From: CAZHEV01 sp964531335 [NCBI: uncultured bacterium]
GTDB taxonomy: Bacteria > Eisenbacteria > RBG-16-71-46 > CAZHEV01
DNA length: 64,000 nucleotides
Assembly (NCBI GenBank): GCA_964531335.1
Contig: CAZHEV010000007.1
Coordinates: 132,909-196,908, forward strand
Direction: 5' to 3'
Made by a program: the position numbers and the translations under genes. This document shows, in pieces, positions 44,527 through 53,577 of the stretch (the stretch's first letter is position 1; the number at the start of each line of letters is the position of its first letter). The notes under the pieces are model-generated. The model ran no database searches, was not told the origin of the DNA, and was given only the letters and a program-made list of their open reading frames with translations.

Positions 44527-45849
44527 CTATGCGTCGCCCAACCCGGCGTGCGTGTTGGGCGGCGCCTCGGGCCGCGACTCTTGGCGGACCTTGATTGTGC
44601 TGATCAGTTCCCGGGCTCCAAGGTGGAGCACCGCCTCGTGCGAGGTGCATTGCTCCTCCTTCGTCTTGGCGAGTATCCTCTCCCAGCATGCCAGGAGGCG
44701 TTGCCGCCACTCGCCGCGCGTCTGTTCCGTTAGCTCTCCGACAGTATGCTCATCGGAGGAGGTAAGCGCGTGGGACAGGGCGGGATCGCTGAGGGAATGG
44801 GCCGCCAACTCCTCGACCGAGCGCAGGAGGAGTCTGGGGACAACGACGGTGCCGCGGTTGCGGAGAGCTTTCTCGCCCTCGCTCGTGAGGCTCTCCCGGT
44901 GGACGTGGAAGGCCAGACTCGACTTGATCTCGCCCGCGCTCTCGGCGGTGAGCTTGTCGTTGCCGCCGAGAAGGACCACAACTTCCGGGTGGCTCGAGCT
45001 GTCCTTGTCGTCGGGTTCCCACCGGCCGTGACGAGGGCCGCCGGAATCGGCGAGCGCAGAAGGGTTGCGCGAGCCGGCCGGACGGTAGCGCCGGCCGGAC
45101 AGCTCGACACGCACGGGCGAGCCGAACCTTGCGTTTATAGCGTCGGCGATCCTGAAGGCCAGGCTTCCCCCGCCTCTTACCAACGTGGTGCAGTCATCCA
45201 TCTTGAGACCGCGCGAGGCGCAGGCCGTCGGGAAGATGCTCAACAGAGCGGTCTCGGACAGATCGATCGGGGACCCTATCCCCAGCGCGGAGGCTGCGGA
45301 CTGGGCGGCATCGGCGGGGGCTACCTTGGGGTCGCGCCGCGAGGGCTCGTGCGGTCCGTAGCCTGATGGGGCATAGCTCTGCGCCGCCGGCAGGCGGCGC
45401 CAGGGAAGCAGAAACTCCGAGGCCCCGTCGCAGCGGCGCCTGGATACCTCGTCCGCGATGGCGGCGCCTATCAGCGCCATGACCTCCTGCGAGAGCTCTC
45501 TAGGATCACAACGGACCTGGATCTCCTCGCCGCGCCAATCCAGCCCGTGAAGAGACGCTCGGAGGGTGCGCTCCAGGCAGCCCATGCGAATGGCGGTGAG
45601 ATCGGATGAAGACGAGGCACTCGAAGCCAGCAGGAAGCGGCCCGCTGCGGGCCCATGGGCCACCTTCAAGGCTTCCAAGAGGCTTACTCGGCCCGACTTG
45701 AGATATACAGGGAGCCTGAATCCGACCTGCGAGAAAAAGGTTATCTCTTGCTTGAGCAGGAAAGAACCGTTAGGATCGTAGTCTTCGAGGTACGTGGCGA
45801 GGTCATATAGCTCATGCTGCAAAGCTCTGCCGTCTGTCTTTTCCGCCAT
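44527..45849 (-). CDS. Divergent, catalytically dead relative of glutamate dehydrogenase (ELFV family)
   Basis: The 440-residue protein matches the frame of Glu/Leu/Phe/Val dehydrogenases but lacks their key residues. LEALKVAHGPAAGRF aligns with the RVQH-x-x-GP-x-KGG region; MGCLERTLRASLHGLDWRGEEIQVRCDPRELS aligns with the (M/F)-x-x-K-N ... GGAKGG ... DP-x-x-LS region. All three Lys positions that bind the substrate and nucleotide are replaced. In the second domain, RGGGSLAFRIADAI replaces the NAD-binding G-x-G-N-x-G motif, and LTAESAGEIKSSLAF ... GTVVVPRLLLRSVEEL aligns with the end of the family. It is therefore likely a pseudoenzyme. The start ATG at 45849 has GGGAG five bases upstream. 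I base the assignment on by-eye alignment. Confidence 0.5.
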   Translation of the reverse strand: MAEKTDGRALQHELYDLATYLEDYDPNGSFLLKQEITFFSQVGFRLPVYLKSGRVSLLEALKVAHGPAAGRFLLASSASSSSDLTAIRMGCLERTLRASLHGLDWRGEEIQVRCDPRELSQEVMALIGAAIADEVSRRRCDGASEFLLPWRRLPAAQSYAPSGYGPHEPSRRDPKVAPADAAQSAASALGIGSPIDLSETALLSIFPTACASRGLKMDDCTTLVRGGGSLAFRIADAINARFGSPVRVELSGRRYRPAGSRNPSALADSGGPRHGRWEPDDKDSSSHPEVVVLLGGNDKLTAESAGEIKSSLAFHVHRESLTSEGEKALRNRGTVVVPRLLLRSVEELAAHSLSDPALSHALTSSDEHTVGELTEQTRGEWRQRLLACWERILAKTKEEQCTSHEAVLHLGARELISTIKVRQESRPEAPPNTHAGLGDA

Positions 45850-45952
45850 GGCCTCTCCCGTTGGTCCCTCTCGGGGCCGTTCTCTGACGCCTTGCGCCGC
45901 AAGCTTCCATTTGGATGGATCTTGCCACAGCGCCGGTGTTCTGATAGGTTCT

Positions 45953-45958
45953 ATTATA
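45953..45958 (-). promoter_or_regulatory. Candidate -10 element for the dead-dehydrogenase gene
   Basis: A perfect TATAAT on the minus strand, 104 bases before the start of the gene at 45849. The matching -35 (TATAAA, 17 bases away) is poor, so this is only a candidate. The divergent lipoprotein gene at 46071 starts on the other side. Confidence 0.3.
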
Positions 45959-46070
45959 GAAGACCAAGCCGCCGGTTTATACACATGATTGCGGTAGAGT
46001 GCTGGAGCCCCGGAATCGGAGGAGCCCGATGTGCCCTGCGGCTCACGTCGGGGGGACAGGAGGTGGCGAA

Positions 46071-46529
46071 TTGAGCAGCTTCAGAAAAGCGGTAAGTCTA
46101 TTGCTCGCGGGTTTAATGCTCGCCAACTTCGTGGGATGCACGAAGAGAGTCGCCGTGCCGGCGGAGCAATATGGCGAGGTGATCGGTGGCGAGGAGTTCA
46201 TTCATGTCACCACCACGAGTGGCGACGTTTTTCAGCTTCAGGAGGCTCAGCTCACGGAGGTCGGGATATCCGGGCTCCTGAGACACGAGAAGGGCGACGT
46301 CAGGCCCGCCGGCATGGGAGGCAGGGACGAAAGGGCGGCCTACGTCGAGATACGCCACGAGGACGTGGCCTCCGTTGAGATAGAACGGATCAACAAGAAG
46401 CGTCTCCTGGTGATCTTCGGGCTGGTGGGGGCGGGCATCATAGGGGCGATAACCTTGGTCGAGGCCAGGGGTGACTCCGGCGATGACGGCGCCGCCGGCG
46501 GAGAGCCCGGGGGCAAGCCGCCCTTCTAG
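46071..46529 (+). CDS. Small lipoprotein of unknown function
   Basis: The 152-residue protein has a lipoprotein signal (hydrophobic segment about 9-25, lipobox FVGC with Cys26). A beta-rich domain follows (VPAEQYGEVIGGEEFIHVTTTSGDVFQL ... VEIRHEDVASVEIERI), reminiscent of a small SH3-like or Sm-like barrel. A C-terminal hydrophobic segment lies near 118-138, and the tail is Gly-rich. The start is TTG at 46071 with AGGAGG exactly seven bases upstream, which decides the start. The predicted dual anchoring (lipid plus helix) is odd. No family name recognised. Confidence 0.65.
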   Translation: MSSFRKAVSLLLAGLMLANFVGCTKRVAVPAEQYGEVIGGEEFIHVTTTSGDVFQLQEAQLTEVGISGLLRHEKGDVRPAGMGGRDERAAYVEIRHEDVASVEIERINKKRLLVIFGLVGAGIIGAITLVEARGDSGDDGAAGGEPGGKPPF

Positions 46530-46594
46530 CGCATGCATTGGGGAGGAAACATTTTACTGTGGCCGTGCGGAGTTAAGAAGGGAGAACGGACGAC

Positions 46595-47626
46595 ATGAAC
46601 GTTGGGATCTTGACCGGCGGTGGAGACTGCCCGGGATTGAATGCCGTAATAAGAGCCGTGGTAAGACGGGGCACCGAAGGCTACAACATGGACGTCATAG
46701 GCATCAGAAACGGCTGGGAGGGCCTGATCTCGGGCTCCGTGGAGCCTCTGACCCCCTACTTCGTGACCGGGATCCTCCCACGAGGCGGCACCATACTGGG
46801 CACTTCTCGCACGAACCCGTTCCGCGACAAAGAGCTTCCCCTGCGCGTGAGGGAGAACTACAAGAAGTACGGGCTCGACGCCCTGGTGGTGGTGGGAGGG
46901 GAGGATACTCTGGGAGTCGCCGCCAGAATGGGCGAGTTAGGGCTCAACTGCGTCGGTGTTCCGAAAACCATCGACAACGATATCGGAGGCACGGACGTGA
47001 CCTTCGGATTCGACACCGCGGTGACGATCGCCACGGAGGCGATAGACCGGCTGCACTCGACGGCCGAGTCCCACCACCGGATCATGGTGGTAGAGGTCAT
47101 GGGTCGGCACGCCGGTTGGATAGCCCTCCATTCGGGCATCGCCGGCGGAGCGGACGCGATACTTGTGCCTGAGGTCAAGTTCTCGGTCGAGGATGTGTGG
47201 AGCAAGCTGAGCAGAAGGCACGCCAAGGGGAAGACCTTCAGCATAATCGTGGTCGCGGAGGGAGCGACGGCCGAGGAGAGAACCGAGCTGGTCAGGCAGG
47301 ACGATCAGCTCGACCAGTTCGGCCACGTGCGCCTGGGTGGCATCGGGCACTGGTTGGGCAAGGAGATAGAGAAGGTATCGGGCATCGAGACGCGGGTGAC
47401 CATCCTTGGGCACGTGCAGCGAGGGGGGTCGCCGACTCCATTCGACAGGGTCCTGGCCACCCGGTTCGGCGTCAGGACCGTGGACGCCGTCGCCAAGGGG
47501 GAGTGGGGAAAGATGGTGGCGCTCCAGGGCAACAAGGTCGTCCTTGTGGATATAGCGGAGGCGATCAAGGAGATAAGGACGGCCGGCGAGGAGCTGTACG
47601 AGATAGCATCCGTGTTCTTCGGCTAG
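46595..47626 (+). CDS. 6-phosphofructokinase, pyrophosphate-dependent type residues
   Basis: The 343-residue protein is a group-A phosphofructokinase: MNVGILTGGGDCPGLNAVIR at the start, then FGFDTAVTIATEAIDRLHSTAESHHRIMVVEVMGR and GHVQRGGSPTPFDRVLATRFG. In this family residue 104 and residue 124 decide the phosphate donor. Here they are Asp104 (GGEDT) and Lys124 (PKTIDND), the combination found in pyrophosphate-dependent enzymes, whereas ATP-dependent ones carry Gly. It would thus phosphorylate fructose 6-phosphate reversibly with PPi. The start ATG at 46595 follows AAGGGAG. It is followed by a strong terminator. Confidence 0.85.
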   Translation: MNVGILTGGGDCPGLNAVIRAVVRRGTEGYNMDVIGIRNGWEGLISGSVEPLTPYFVTGILPRGGTILGTSRTNPFRDKELPLRVRENYKKYGLDALVVVGGEDTLGVAARMGELGLNCVGVPKTIDNDIGGTDVTFGFDTAVTIATEAIDRLHSTAESHHRIMVVEVMGRHAGWIALHSGIAGGADAILVPEVKFSVEDVWSKLSRRHAKGKTFSIIVVAEGATAEERTELVRQDDQLDQFGHVRLGGIGHWLGKEIEKVSGIETRVTILGHVQRGGSPTPFDRVLATRFGVRTVDAVAKGEWGKMVALQGNKVVLVDIAEAIKEIRTAGEELYEIASVFFG

Positions 47627-48591
47627 GCATCAATGTCACGGGGCGATGCCCGAGGGCGGCGTCGATTATGGGGCCGGAGTCCGGGGACTCCGGCCTTTCT
47701 CGCGCCCGGCGACGCGGCGCGGGGGTCTAGCAGGGCTCCGCCTCCGAAAGGCGCGGGCCGGCGGGAAAGGGAATGGTCCTTACGCCGGCTCCGTTCCATA
47801 TCTTGAAAGACAGTGTCACGGTTGTTCCTGATCCGGGGGCGCTCGCGACCTGGATGGTGCCACCCCAGGTTCTCGGCGCGCTTGGCCGATTTCATGATGG
47901 CAACCGCCTCCGCCAGCACGGTGGGGTCGTCGGACGCTTTCTCCAGAAACTGGCAGTGCGCTGTGACTCCCACCAGGATGTTGTTTAGGTTATGACTTAT
48001 ACGCGCGGTCATGTCGGACATCGCCCGCATGCGTTCCAGTCTCAGCAGCTTCTTCTCCGCCAGTCTGCGGTCGGTTATGTCCTCCCCCGAGCTCAACGTC
48101 CCAACGGGCACGCCGTATTTGTCGACGAGGAGCGTGTTGTGCCAGGCAAGCAATCTCTCCTCGCCTCTAGAGGTGAGAAGGGGGTTTTCGAAGTACCCAA
48201 CGGGCGCTATCTCGCCGGCCATCAGCTTGTCGAACACCCTCCGCACCAGGGCCCTCATCCTTTCCGGCACGAAGCACTCGAACCAGTCTTTTCCCACGAT
48301 GTCGGGCTCGGCGCGTCCGAGTATCGCAGATCCCTTGCGATTTATCATCTTGACCCGGTGATCCGTGCCGACCACGACGAGGACCACCCCGGCTATGTCC
48401 AGGTAGCTCTGGGTCTTGGCAAGCTCTTGGCTCATTCGCTCGACGAGATGCTTGTACCTCTCCTCGCCGGCGCGAAGTGACTCAACGGTGCGGCTCAGCT
48501 CGGCTACCCTGAGCTCGAGTGACTCGACCAGAGCTTCCGATATGTCAGAGCCCGCCAGGGCACATCTACCTTCGCCGTTCTCCTCCCTCAT
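47623..48591 (-). pseudogene. PAS-domain histidine kinase with internal deletion of the ATPase domain
   Basis: Residues about 80-200 form a PAS domain (GTDHRVKMINRKGSAILGR, then EDITDRRLAEKKL). A dimerisation/His domain follows with the H-box SHNLNNILVGV. Right after SAKRAENL the frame becomes nonsense-like. In the next frame, the terminal HATPase piece GGTIQVASAPGSGTTVTLSF appears at once (about 47864 down to 47800) and stops at TAG 47729-47727. So roughly 90-100 residues holding the N, G1 and F boxes are gone, with a frame shift at the joint. It cannot bind ATP and should be inactive as a kinase. The start ATG at 48591 follows GAGAGG; a longer start at 48666 is possible. Confidence 0.65.
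47672..47700 (+). terminator. Rho-independent terminator of the phosphofructokinase gene
   Basis: A perfect 11-bp stem (GGCCGGAGTCC at 47672-47682 and GGACTCCGGCC at 47685-47695) followed by TTTCT, 46 bases after the stop codon. Confidence 0.7.
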
Positions 48592-48712
48592 TGGACCTCT
48601 CAGGCTGTAAGTTGCTTGTTTTTCAACGAAGTATCGGCCGAGGGGCTCATTGGACAGATTCGTCAAGTCAGACGGCCATATTTAGATGGATCTTGATAAC
48701 CGTTTGCCCGCG

Positions 48713-48749
48713 GGCCGGTTCGGTCCGATAGAAGGGCTTCGAACCGGCC
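48713..48749. repeat. Inverted repeat upstream of the oligopeptide importer genes
   Basis: GGCCGGTTCG (48713-48722) and its exact complement CGAACCGGCC (48740-48749) flank 17 bases. The centre-to-centre spacing of about 27 bases would fit a dimeric regulator or an RNA hairpin in the leader, 107 bases before the start of the binding-protein gene. No promoter could be placed with confidence in 48592-48856. Confidence 0.5.
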
Positions 48750-48856
48750 GATAAGGGTCTTGAGGGCGCACTTCACTGGCTTGTTATGGACGGGTGCGCG
48801 GCCCGGCGCCGGGTGCCGGCGCTTGTAAGCGGTTCATGCGGCGTAAGGAGGAACTC

Positions 48857-50674
48857 ATGTCGAGGCAAGTGACCGAACGGCTGCGATGGACACTTGCGGG
48901 CGGGGGACTAGCCCCAGCGCTCGCGGCCGCGATTGCGCTCTCGATCTTGGCGGGGTGCTCAGCGGGCCGGGACAACAGCGGGGACGGGCGCCGTGACTCC
49001 CGTGGCGGCGCCCCGGCATATGCGACCACGGCGGGCCGCTGCGGCGGCGCGCTGGTGCTGGGAACGCCGGCCGGACCGAAGACATTCAATCCCGTCGTGT
49101 CCAGCGAGACCAGCTCTTCGGATGTCTGGCAGCTGATGTTCGACAGGCTGGTCGGCTTCGATCCCGTCGAGGGACGCTTCGTCCCGCGCCTGGCGGAGAG
49201 TTGGGAGGTCAGCGGGGACGGCCTTGCCTGGACCTTCGTGCTCCGGGACGGCTTGAAATGGTCCGACGGGCAGGAGCTCACCTCCGAGGACGTGGTTTTC
49301 GCGTTTGACGTGGTCTATGACGATCGCGTTCCTTCCGTTGGACGGGAGATCCTCTCCGCAGGGGGGGCCCCTTTCGAGGTCGTCGCGATCGACCGTCTTA
49401 CGTTCAAGATCACAACCCGCGAGCGCTACGGGCCCATGCTTTACGCGCTCGCGTCGGCTTACTGGCCGCTCCCCGGGCACATCCTGGAATCCGCCTACAC
49501 GGCGGGGAGGTTTGCGGAATCCTTGAGCGTGGACACCGCGCCCGAGGATCTGGCCGTTTCGGGTCCTTTCGAGCTCGCGCTGGCCGAGCCGGGACGGACG
49601 GTCCTGCGCCGCAATCCCAACTTCTGGAAAGTGGACGAGCACGGGGAGAGACTGCCCTACCTGGACAGGGTCGTGTTCGTGGAGACGGGTGACTGGAACG
49701 CCTGGCGGCTGAGCTTCGAGTCGGGTGAGGTGGATTACTATCAGTGCAGGCCGGAGGAGATAGCGGAGTTCGCCGGTGGTCGGGAAGGCGTGGACTACAC
49801 GGCCTACAACCTGGGCCTGGAGGCGGGGACCGTGCACCTCTGGTACAACCTCAACCCCGGCTACGGGGAGGACGCAGAGCCTCTGGTAGCCCCTCACAAG
49901 CGAGAGTGGTTCAGCAACCCGCGCTTCCGACGGGCGACGAGCCACGCGATCGACAGGGAGAGCATCGTCCGGACTGTCTACCACGGATGGGGTGAACCGA
50001 TATACGGCCCGACCTCTCCCGTTAACAAGGCATGGTACAACCCCGACATACCGAGGTTCGAGTTCGACCCGGTAAGGGCCGGAGAATTGCTGGAGGCCAT
50101 GGGGCTCGTCGATCGCAACGGCGACGGGATAAGGGAGGACCGCGCCGGAAACGAGGTGCGTTTCACTATCCTATCGAACGTGGAGACGACGTACAGGACG
50201 GTGATGGGGAATATGATCGCCGGCGACCTGAAGCGAGTCGGCGTTGACGCGAGGTTCCAGAGCCTCGATTTCAACACCCTCGTCACCCTGATAGGGGGCA
50301 CCTGCGAATATGACGCCTGCCTGCTCTCGGTCACGGCCGGTCCGGACCCGGTTGGGGGCATGGACATATGGCTTTCGAGCGGGTGGATGCACGCGTTCCA
50401 CCCGAATCAGTCCTCGCCGGCCACCGAATGGGAGGCCGAGGTCGACAGGCTGGTCTTCGAGAACCTGAGCGGGCTCACCCACGCCGAGCGCAAGAGAAGC
50501 TGGGACCAGGTCCAGGCTCTGTTCGCGGAGAACCTGGGCTTCATCTACATAGCGAACCAGAAGACGTTCATCGCGGTCAGGAACGGATTTGGCAACCTGA
50601 GACCTCAGCCCTTCCAAGAGTGGCACCGCGCGGCCTGGAACGCCGAGGAGATTTACGTGCGGATACAGGCCTAG
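48857..50674 (+). CDS. Oligopeptide ABC transporter substrate-binding lipoprotein
   Basis: The 605-residue protein is a family-5 solute-binding protein. It has a lipoprotein signal with lipobox LAGC near residue 35, then KTFNPVVSSETSSSDVWQLMFDRLVGFDPVEGRFVPRLAESWEVS, the typical start of DppA/OppA-like proteins, and WSDGQELTSEDVVFAFD near 137. It captures peptides (or related substrates) in the periplasm. The start ATG at 48857 follows AAGGAGG. Two permease genes follow directly; no ATPase genes (DppD/DppF type) are in the window. Confidence 0.9.
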   Translation: MSRQVTERLRWTLAGGGLAPALAAAIALSILAGCSAGRDNSGDGRRDSRGGAPAYATTAGRCGGALVLGTPAGPKTFNPVVSSETSSSDVWQLMFDRLVGFDPVEGRFVPRLAESWEVSGDGLAWTFVLRDGLKWSDGQELTSEDVVFAFDVVYDDRVPSVGREILSAGGAPFEVVAIDRLTFKITTRERYGPMLYALASAYWPLPGHILESAYTAGRFAESLSVDTAPEDLAVSGPFELALAEPGRTVLRRNPNFWKVDEHGERLPYLDRVVFVETGDWNAWRLSFESGEVDYYQCRPEEIAEFAGGREGVDYTAYNLGLEAGTVHLWYNLNPGYGEDAEPLVAPHKREWFSNPRFRRATSHAIDRESIVRTVYHGWGEPIYGPTSPVNKAWYNPDIPRFEFDPVRAGELLEAMGLVDRNGDGIREDRAGNEVRFTILSNVETTYRTVMGNMIAGDLKRVGVDARFQSLDFNTLVTLIGGTCEYDACLLSVTAGPDPVGGMDIWLSSGWMHAFHPNQSSPATEWEAEVDRLVFENLSGLTHAERKRSWDQVQALFAENLGFIYIANQKTFIAVRNGFGNLRPQPFQEWHRAAWNAEEIYVRIQA

Positions 50675-50712
50675 GAGCGTGCACGGAGGAAGCGACCACC
50701 ACGAAGACGGTT

Positions 50713-51687
50713 ATGGCAAGGCACATTCTCAAGAGGCTGCTCCACGCGGTGCCGGTGTTGCTCGCGGTGTCTTTCCTGTCGATGTTTATAATAGACATGG
50801 CCCCGGGGGACTTCCTTTCGTCGCTCCGCGCGAACCCGCAGATCCCGCAGTCCGCCGTCGAGCAGATGAAGACACAGTTCGCTTTGGACAAACCGTGGTT
50901 CGTGCAGTATTTCCACTGGCTGAAGAACGTGATCACCAGGTTCGATCTGGGCCGGTCTTTCTCGTACAGGGAGCCTGTGTCCAGCCTGGTGCTGGCGAGG
51001 ATCCTGAACACGCTGCTACTCACTTTCGCGGCGTCGGCCATGGCGTGGCTGGTCGCCGTTCCGCTGGGGACGCTGGCGGCCGTGAGAAAGAACTCCTGGA
51101 TCGACCGCCTGGCGTCGGTCGCCGCGGTCATGGGGTTGTCCGTTCCGCAGGTGCTCCTGGTCCTTTTGGTTCTGTATTTCTGCGCTGAGACCGGGGCTCT
51201 GCCGGCGGGAGGTATGAAGACGGCGGCCGGCTATGACCTGATGACCGGACCGGAAAAGGTCTGGGACGTCCTGAGGCACTTGATAGCGCCGGCCGCGGTA
51301 TTGAGCATCGTGGCGATGGCCGGAATCGCCCGGCAGATGAGGGCCAATCTCCTGGACTTCCTGGACGCCGGTTTCGCGCGCACCGCAAGGGCCAAAGGTC
51401 TCGGGGAAAACAGCGTCGTTTTGAAGCACGTAATGCGCAACGCGATAAACCCCTTGATCACGATGTTCGGTTTCACGGTCGGCGGGCTGTTGAGCACCTC
51501 GCTCATTGTCGAGTGGGTCATGGGATGGCCCGGCCTCGGCGCGCTCACCCTCGAAGCGGTGAGAAGGCAGGACCTGTACGTCGTGATGGCCGGCCTGGTG
51601 ATGTCATCGGCGCTGTTGGTGGGGGGAAATCTGCTGGCCGACATTCTGTTGGCGGCCAACGATCCCAGGATCTCTTATGACGACTAG
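50713..51687 (+). CDS. Oligopeptide ABC transporter permease (DppB-like)
   Basis: The 324-residue protein begins MARHILKRLLHAVPVLLAVSFLSMFIIDMAPGD, the standard DppB/OppB N-terminus, has about six transmembrane helices, and carries the EAA-type loop RTARAKGLGENSVVLKHVMRNAINPL near 222-248 that docks the ATPase. It forms a heterodimer with the next gene product. The start ATG at 50713 has a poor ribosome-binding site; it may be translationally coupled with the binding protein gene 38 bases upstream. Confidence 0.9.
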   Translation: MARHILKRLLHAVPVLLAVSFLSMFIIDMAPGDFLSSLRANPQIPQSAVEQMKTQFALDKPWFVQYFHWLKNVITRFDLGRSFSYREPVSSLVLARILNTLLLTFAASAMAWLVAVPLGTLAAVRKNSWIDRLASVAAVMGLSVPQVLLVLLVLYFCAETGALPAGGMKTAAGYDLMTGPEKVWDVLRHLIAPAAVLSIVAMAGIARQMRANLLDFLDAGFARTARAKGLGENSVVLKHVMRNAINPLITMFGFTVGGLLSTSLIVEWVMGWPGLGALTLEAVRRQDLYVVMAGLVMSSALLVGGNLLADILLAANDPRISYDD

Positions 51688-52810
51688 AGCTTGGAAAGGG
51701 GGGCGCAGAAACGCCCTCGGGAGCGAGTCCAACGGGGCAGCGAGGGCGCTTGCCAGGCTGAGGCGGAACCGGACGGCATGCGGCGCGGGCGCATTGCTGC
51801 TGTGCATGTACGCCGCCGCGCTGTTCGCCGGCTTCGTGGCGCCCTACGGTCCGAACGAGACTCATTACAGAGCTCCGCTCGACTACAGGTATCACCGGCC
51901 CACGATCCCGGCCCTGGTGGACAATGAGGGGAAGTTTCATTGGCCGCTATTCGTTGAGATCGGGAGCGGCGGCGAATCCGGCCGGGCTGGGCGGGAGAGG
52001 TATCCTTTGCGCCTTTTCGTGAGGGGAACGGAATATGGCATGTTTTTCGGAGCCCTGAAGTGGGACGTCCACCTCTTTGGAGTGGAGGAGCCGGGCCGGG
52101 TGTTTCTCTTCGGCACGGATCAATTGGGCAGAGACATACTGTCGAGGGTTCTCTTCGGCGCCAGGATAAGCCTCTCCGTCGGCCTTCTGGGAATAGTCGT
52201 ATCGACTATCCTGGGACTGGCGGTGGGCTCGATATCAGGGTATTTCGGGGGACTTGCCGATACATTGCTGATGAGGCTCAGCGAGGTGGTGATGTCCCTG
52301 CCGGGACTTTACCTCATAGTCGTGCTTGGCGGCATGCTGCCGGCGGAGTTGCCGTCTGACGCCCGCTACGTTCTCATTGTCGCGATCCTGTCGTTCCTGG
52401 GATGGGCCGGGCTCTCCCGCGTGGTCAGGGGCATGGTCTTGTCGCTGCGTGAGAACGACTATGTGCTCGCCGCGAGGGCGCTCGGCGCCGGCAGCGGCAG
52501 GATCATCTTGAGGCACGTCATACCGAATACAATGAGCTACGTGGTGGTCGCGGCCACCATAAGCGTGCCGTACTACATACTGGGTGAGGTGTCCCTCAGC
52601 TTCCTCGGGGTCGGCATCAAGGAGCCTCAGGCGAGCTGGGGACTGATGCTCAGCGAAGCACAAAGCGTAACGGTGCTTCGGGAGTTCACCTGGTTGCTGA
52701 CGCCCGGCGCCTTCATATTCGCCGTCGTGATGAGCTTCAACCTGCTGGGGGACGGCCTCAGGGACGCGCTGGACCCCCGGGGGGGCTCGGCGGCGCCCCC
52801 GGTGCGCTGA
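51677..52810 (+). CDS. Oligopeptide ABC transporter permease (DppC-like)
   Basis: The 377-residue protein has the DppC-type start (ALARLRRNRTACGAGALLLCMYAAAL), an unusually long periplasmic insert between helix 1 and the core (about residues 55-150), then FGTDQLGRDILSRVLFGARISLSVG and the EAA loop AARALGAGSGRIILRHVIPNTMSYV near 270-295. It overlaps the DppB-like gene by 11 bases. The final residues are Gly/Ala/Pro-rich. The two permeases and the binding protein would need an ATPase encoded elsewhere. Confidence 0.9.
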   Translation: MTTRAWKGGRRNALGSESNGAARALARLRRNRTACGAGALLLCMYAAALFAGFVAPYGPNETHYRAPLDYRYHRPTIPALVDNEGKFHWPLFVEIGSGGESGRAGRERYPLRLFVRGTEYGMFFGALKWDVHLFGVEEPGRVFLFGTDQLGRDILSRVLFGARISLSVGLLGIVVSTILGLAVGSISGYFGGLADTLLMRLSEVVMSLPGLYLIVVLGGMLPAELPSDARYVLIVAILSFLGWAGLSRVVRGMVLSLRENDYVLAARALGAGSGRIILRHVIPNTMSYVVVAATISVPYYILGEVSLSFLGVGIKEPQASWGLMLSEAQSVTVLREFTWLLTPGAFIFAVVMSFNLLGDGLRDALDPRGGSAAPPVR

Positions 52811-52829
52811 GCCCTTTGTGACCTATCCC

Positions 52830-53471
52830 TCATATAGCGGAGGTCAGGCCTAGATAGACGGCCGGGTCCTCCTTCACTTGCAGCTCACCCGTGAGCGTGG
52901 AGCTCGAGCTCAACCCCACGCTGAGCCCAAGCCTGGCGGAGACATCGAGATCGGGGTCGGAGAACTCGTCGTCCACGTCGGGGAAATCGACCTTGTCGCG
53001 AGCGATCGTCAGGACGATGCCGGCGTACGGTATCACCGCCCTGCGCCGGGAGGTCGAGAGCTCCCGCGAGATCGATGCCTGAAACACTGTGGACAGGCGG
53101 CTCCTGTCGTCACCGGTGGTGACGCCGAAGCCGCCCCCGACGGATACATCGAACGGCACGTCCTCCGCCCTGTCCAGCAGTCCGTACCTCAAGTCGACTC
53201 CGCCGTCGAAGACCGTCTCTCCGACCTCCACATTGGAGAAGCTCCGCACCCCGAACTGCAGCCCGAGATCCAGTCCGAGCGTCAGGAGGAAGCGGGCGTC
53301 CGCCAGCGCGCCGACCTGGTCGTCGCCGGCCAGGCCGAATACGCCGACCCTGAGATCGTGGTCCAGAATCTCCGCGGGGCCTAGCTGCGCGTACACCTGC
53401 GCGGCCGCCTGGGCCGGAACGAGGGCCGCGACCGCGGCCAGTAGAAAGACAGTGGCTTTACGGCGTATCAC
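52830..53471 (-). CDS. Predicted small outer-membrane beta-barrel protein
   Basis: The 213-residue protein has a signal peptide (MIRRKATVFLLAAVAALVPAQAAAQ, cleavage near 25), followed by alternating polar/hydrophobic strands with Gly and aromatic residues (LGLDLGLQFGVRSF, FDVSVGGGFGVTTG, LDVSARLGLSVGLS). This pattern suggests an 8-to-10-strand outer-membrane barrel. The C-terminal residue is Ile rather than the usual Phe. The start is GTG at 53471 with GGAGGG eight bases upstream. Function unknown. Confidence 0.6.
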   Translation of the reverse strand: MIRRKATVFLLAAVAALVPAQAAAQVYAQLGPAEILDHDLRVGVFGLAGDDQVGALADARFLLTLGLDLGLQFGVRSFSNVEVGETVFDGGVDLRYGLLDRAEDVPFDVSVGGGFGVTTGDDRSRLSTVFQASISRELSTSRRRAVIPYAGIVLTIARDKVDFPDVDDEFSDPDLDVSARLGLSVGLSSSSTLTGELQVKEDPAVYLGLTSAI

Positions 53472-53577
53472 TTGAATGTCCCTCCTGCGTTAGGCGAGGA
53501 TACGGCTTTGGCGGGCACCGCTCTACGTTGGCTGAGGCTAGCACCGCCGGTGGGTGCGCGCAAGGGCCGAAGGGGGC

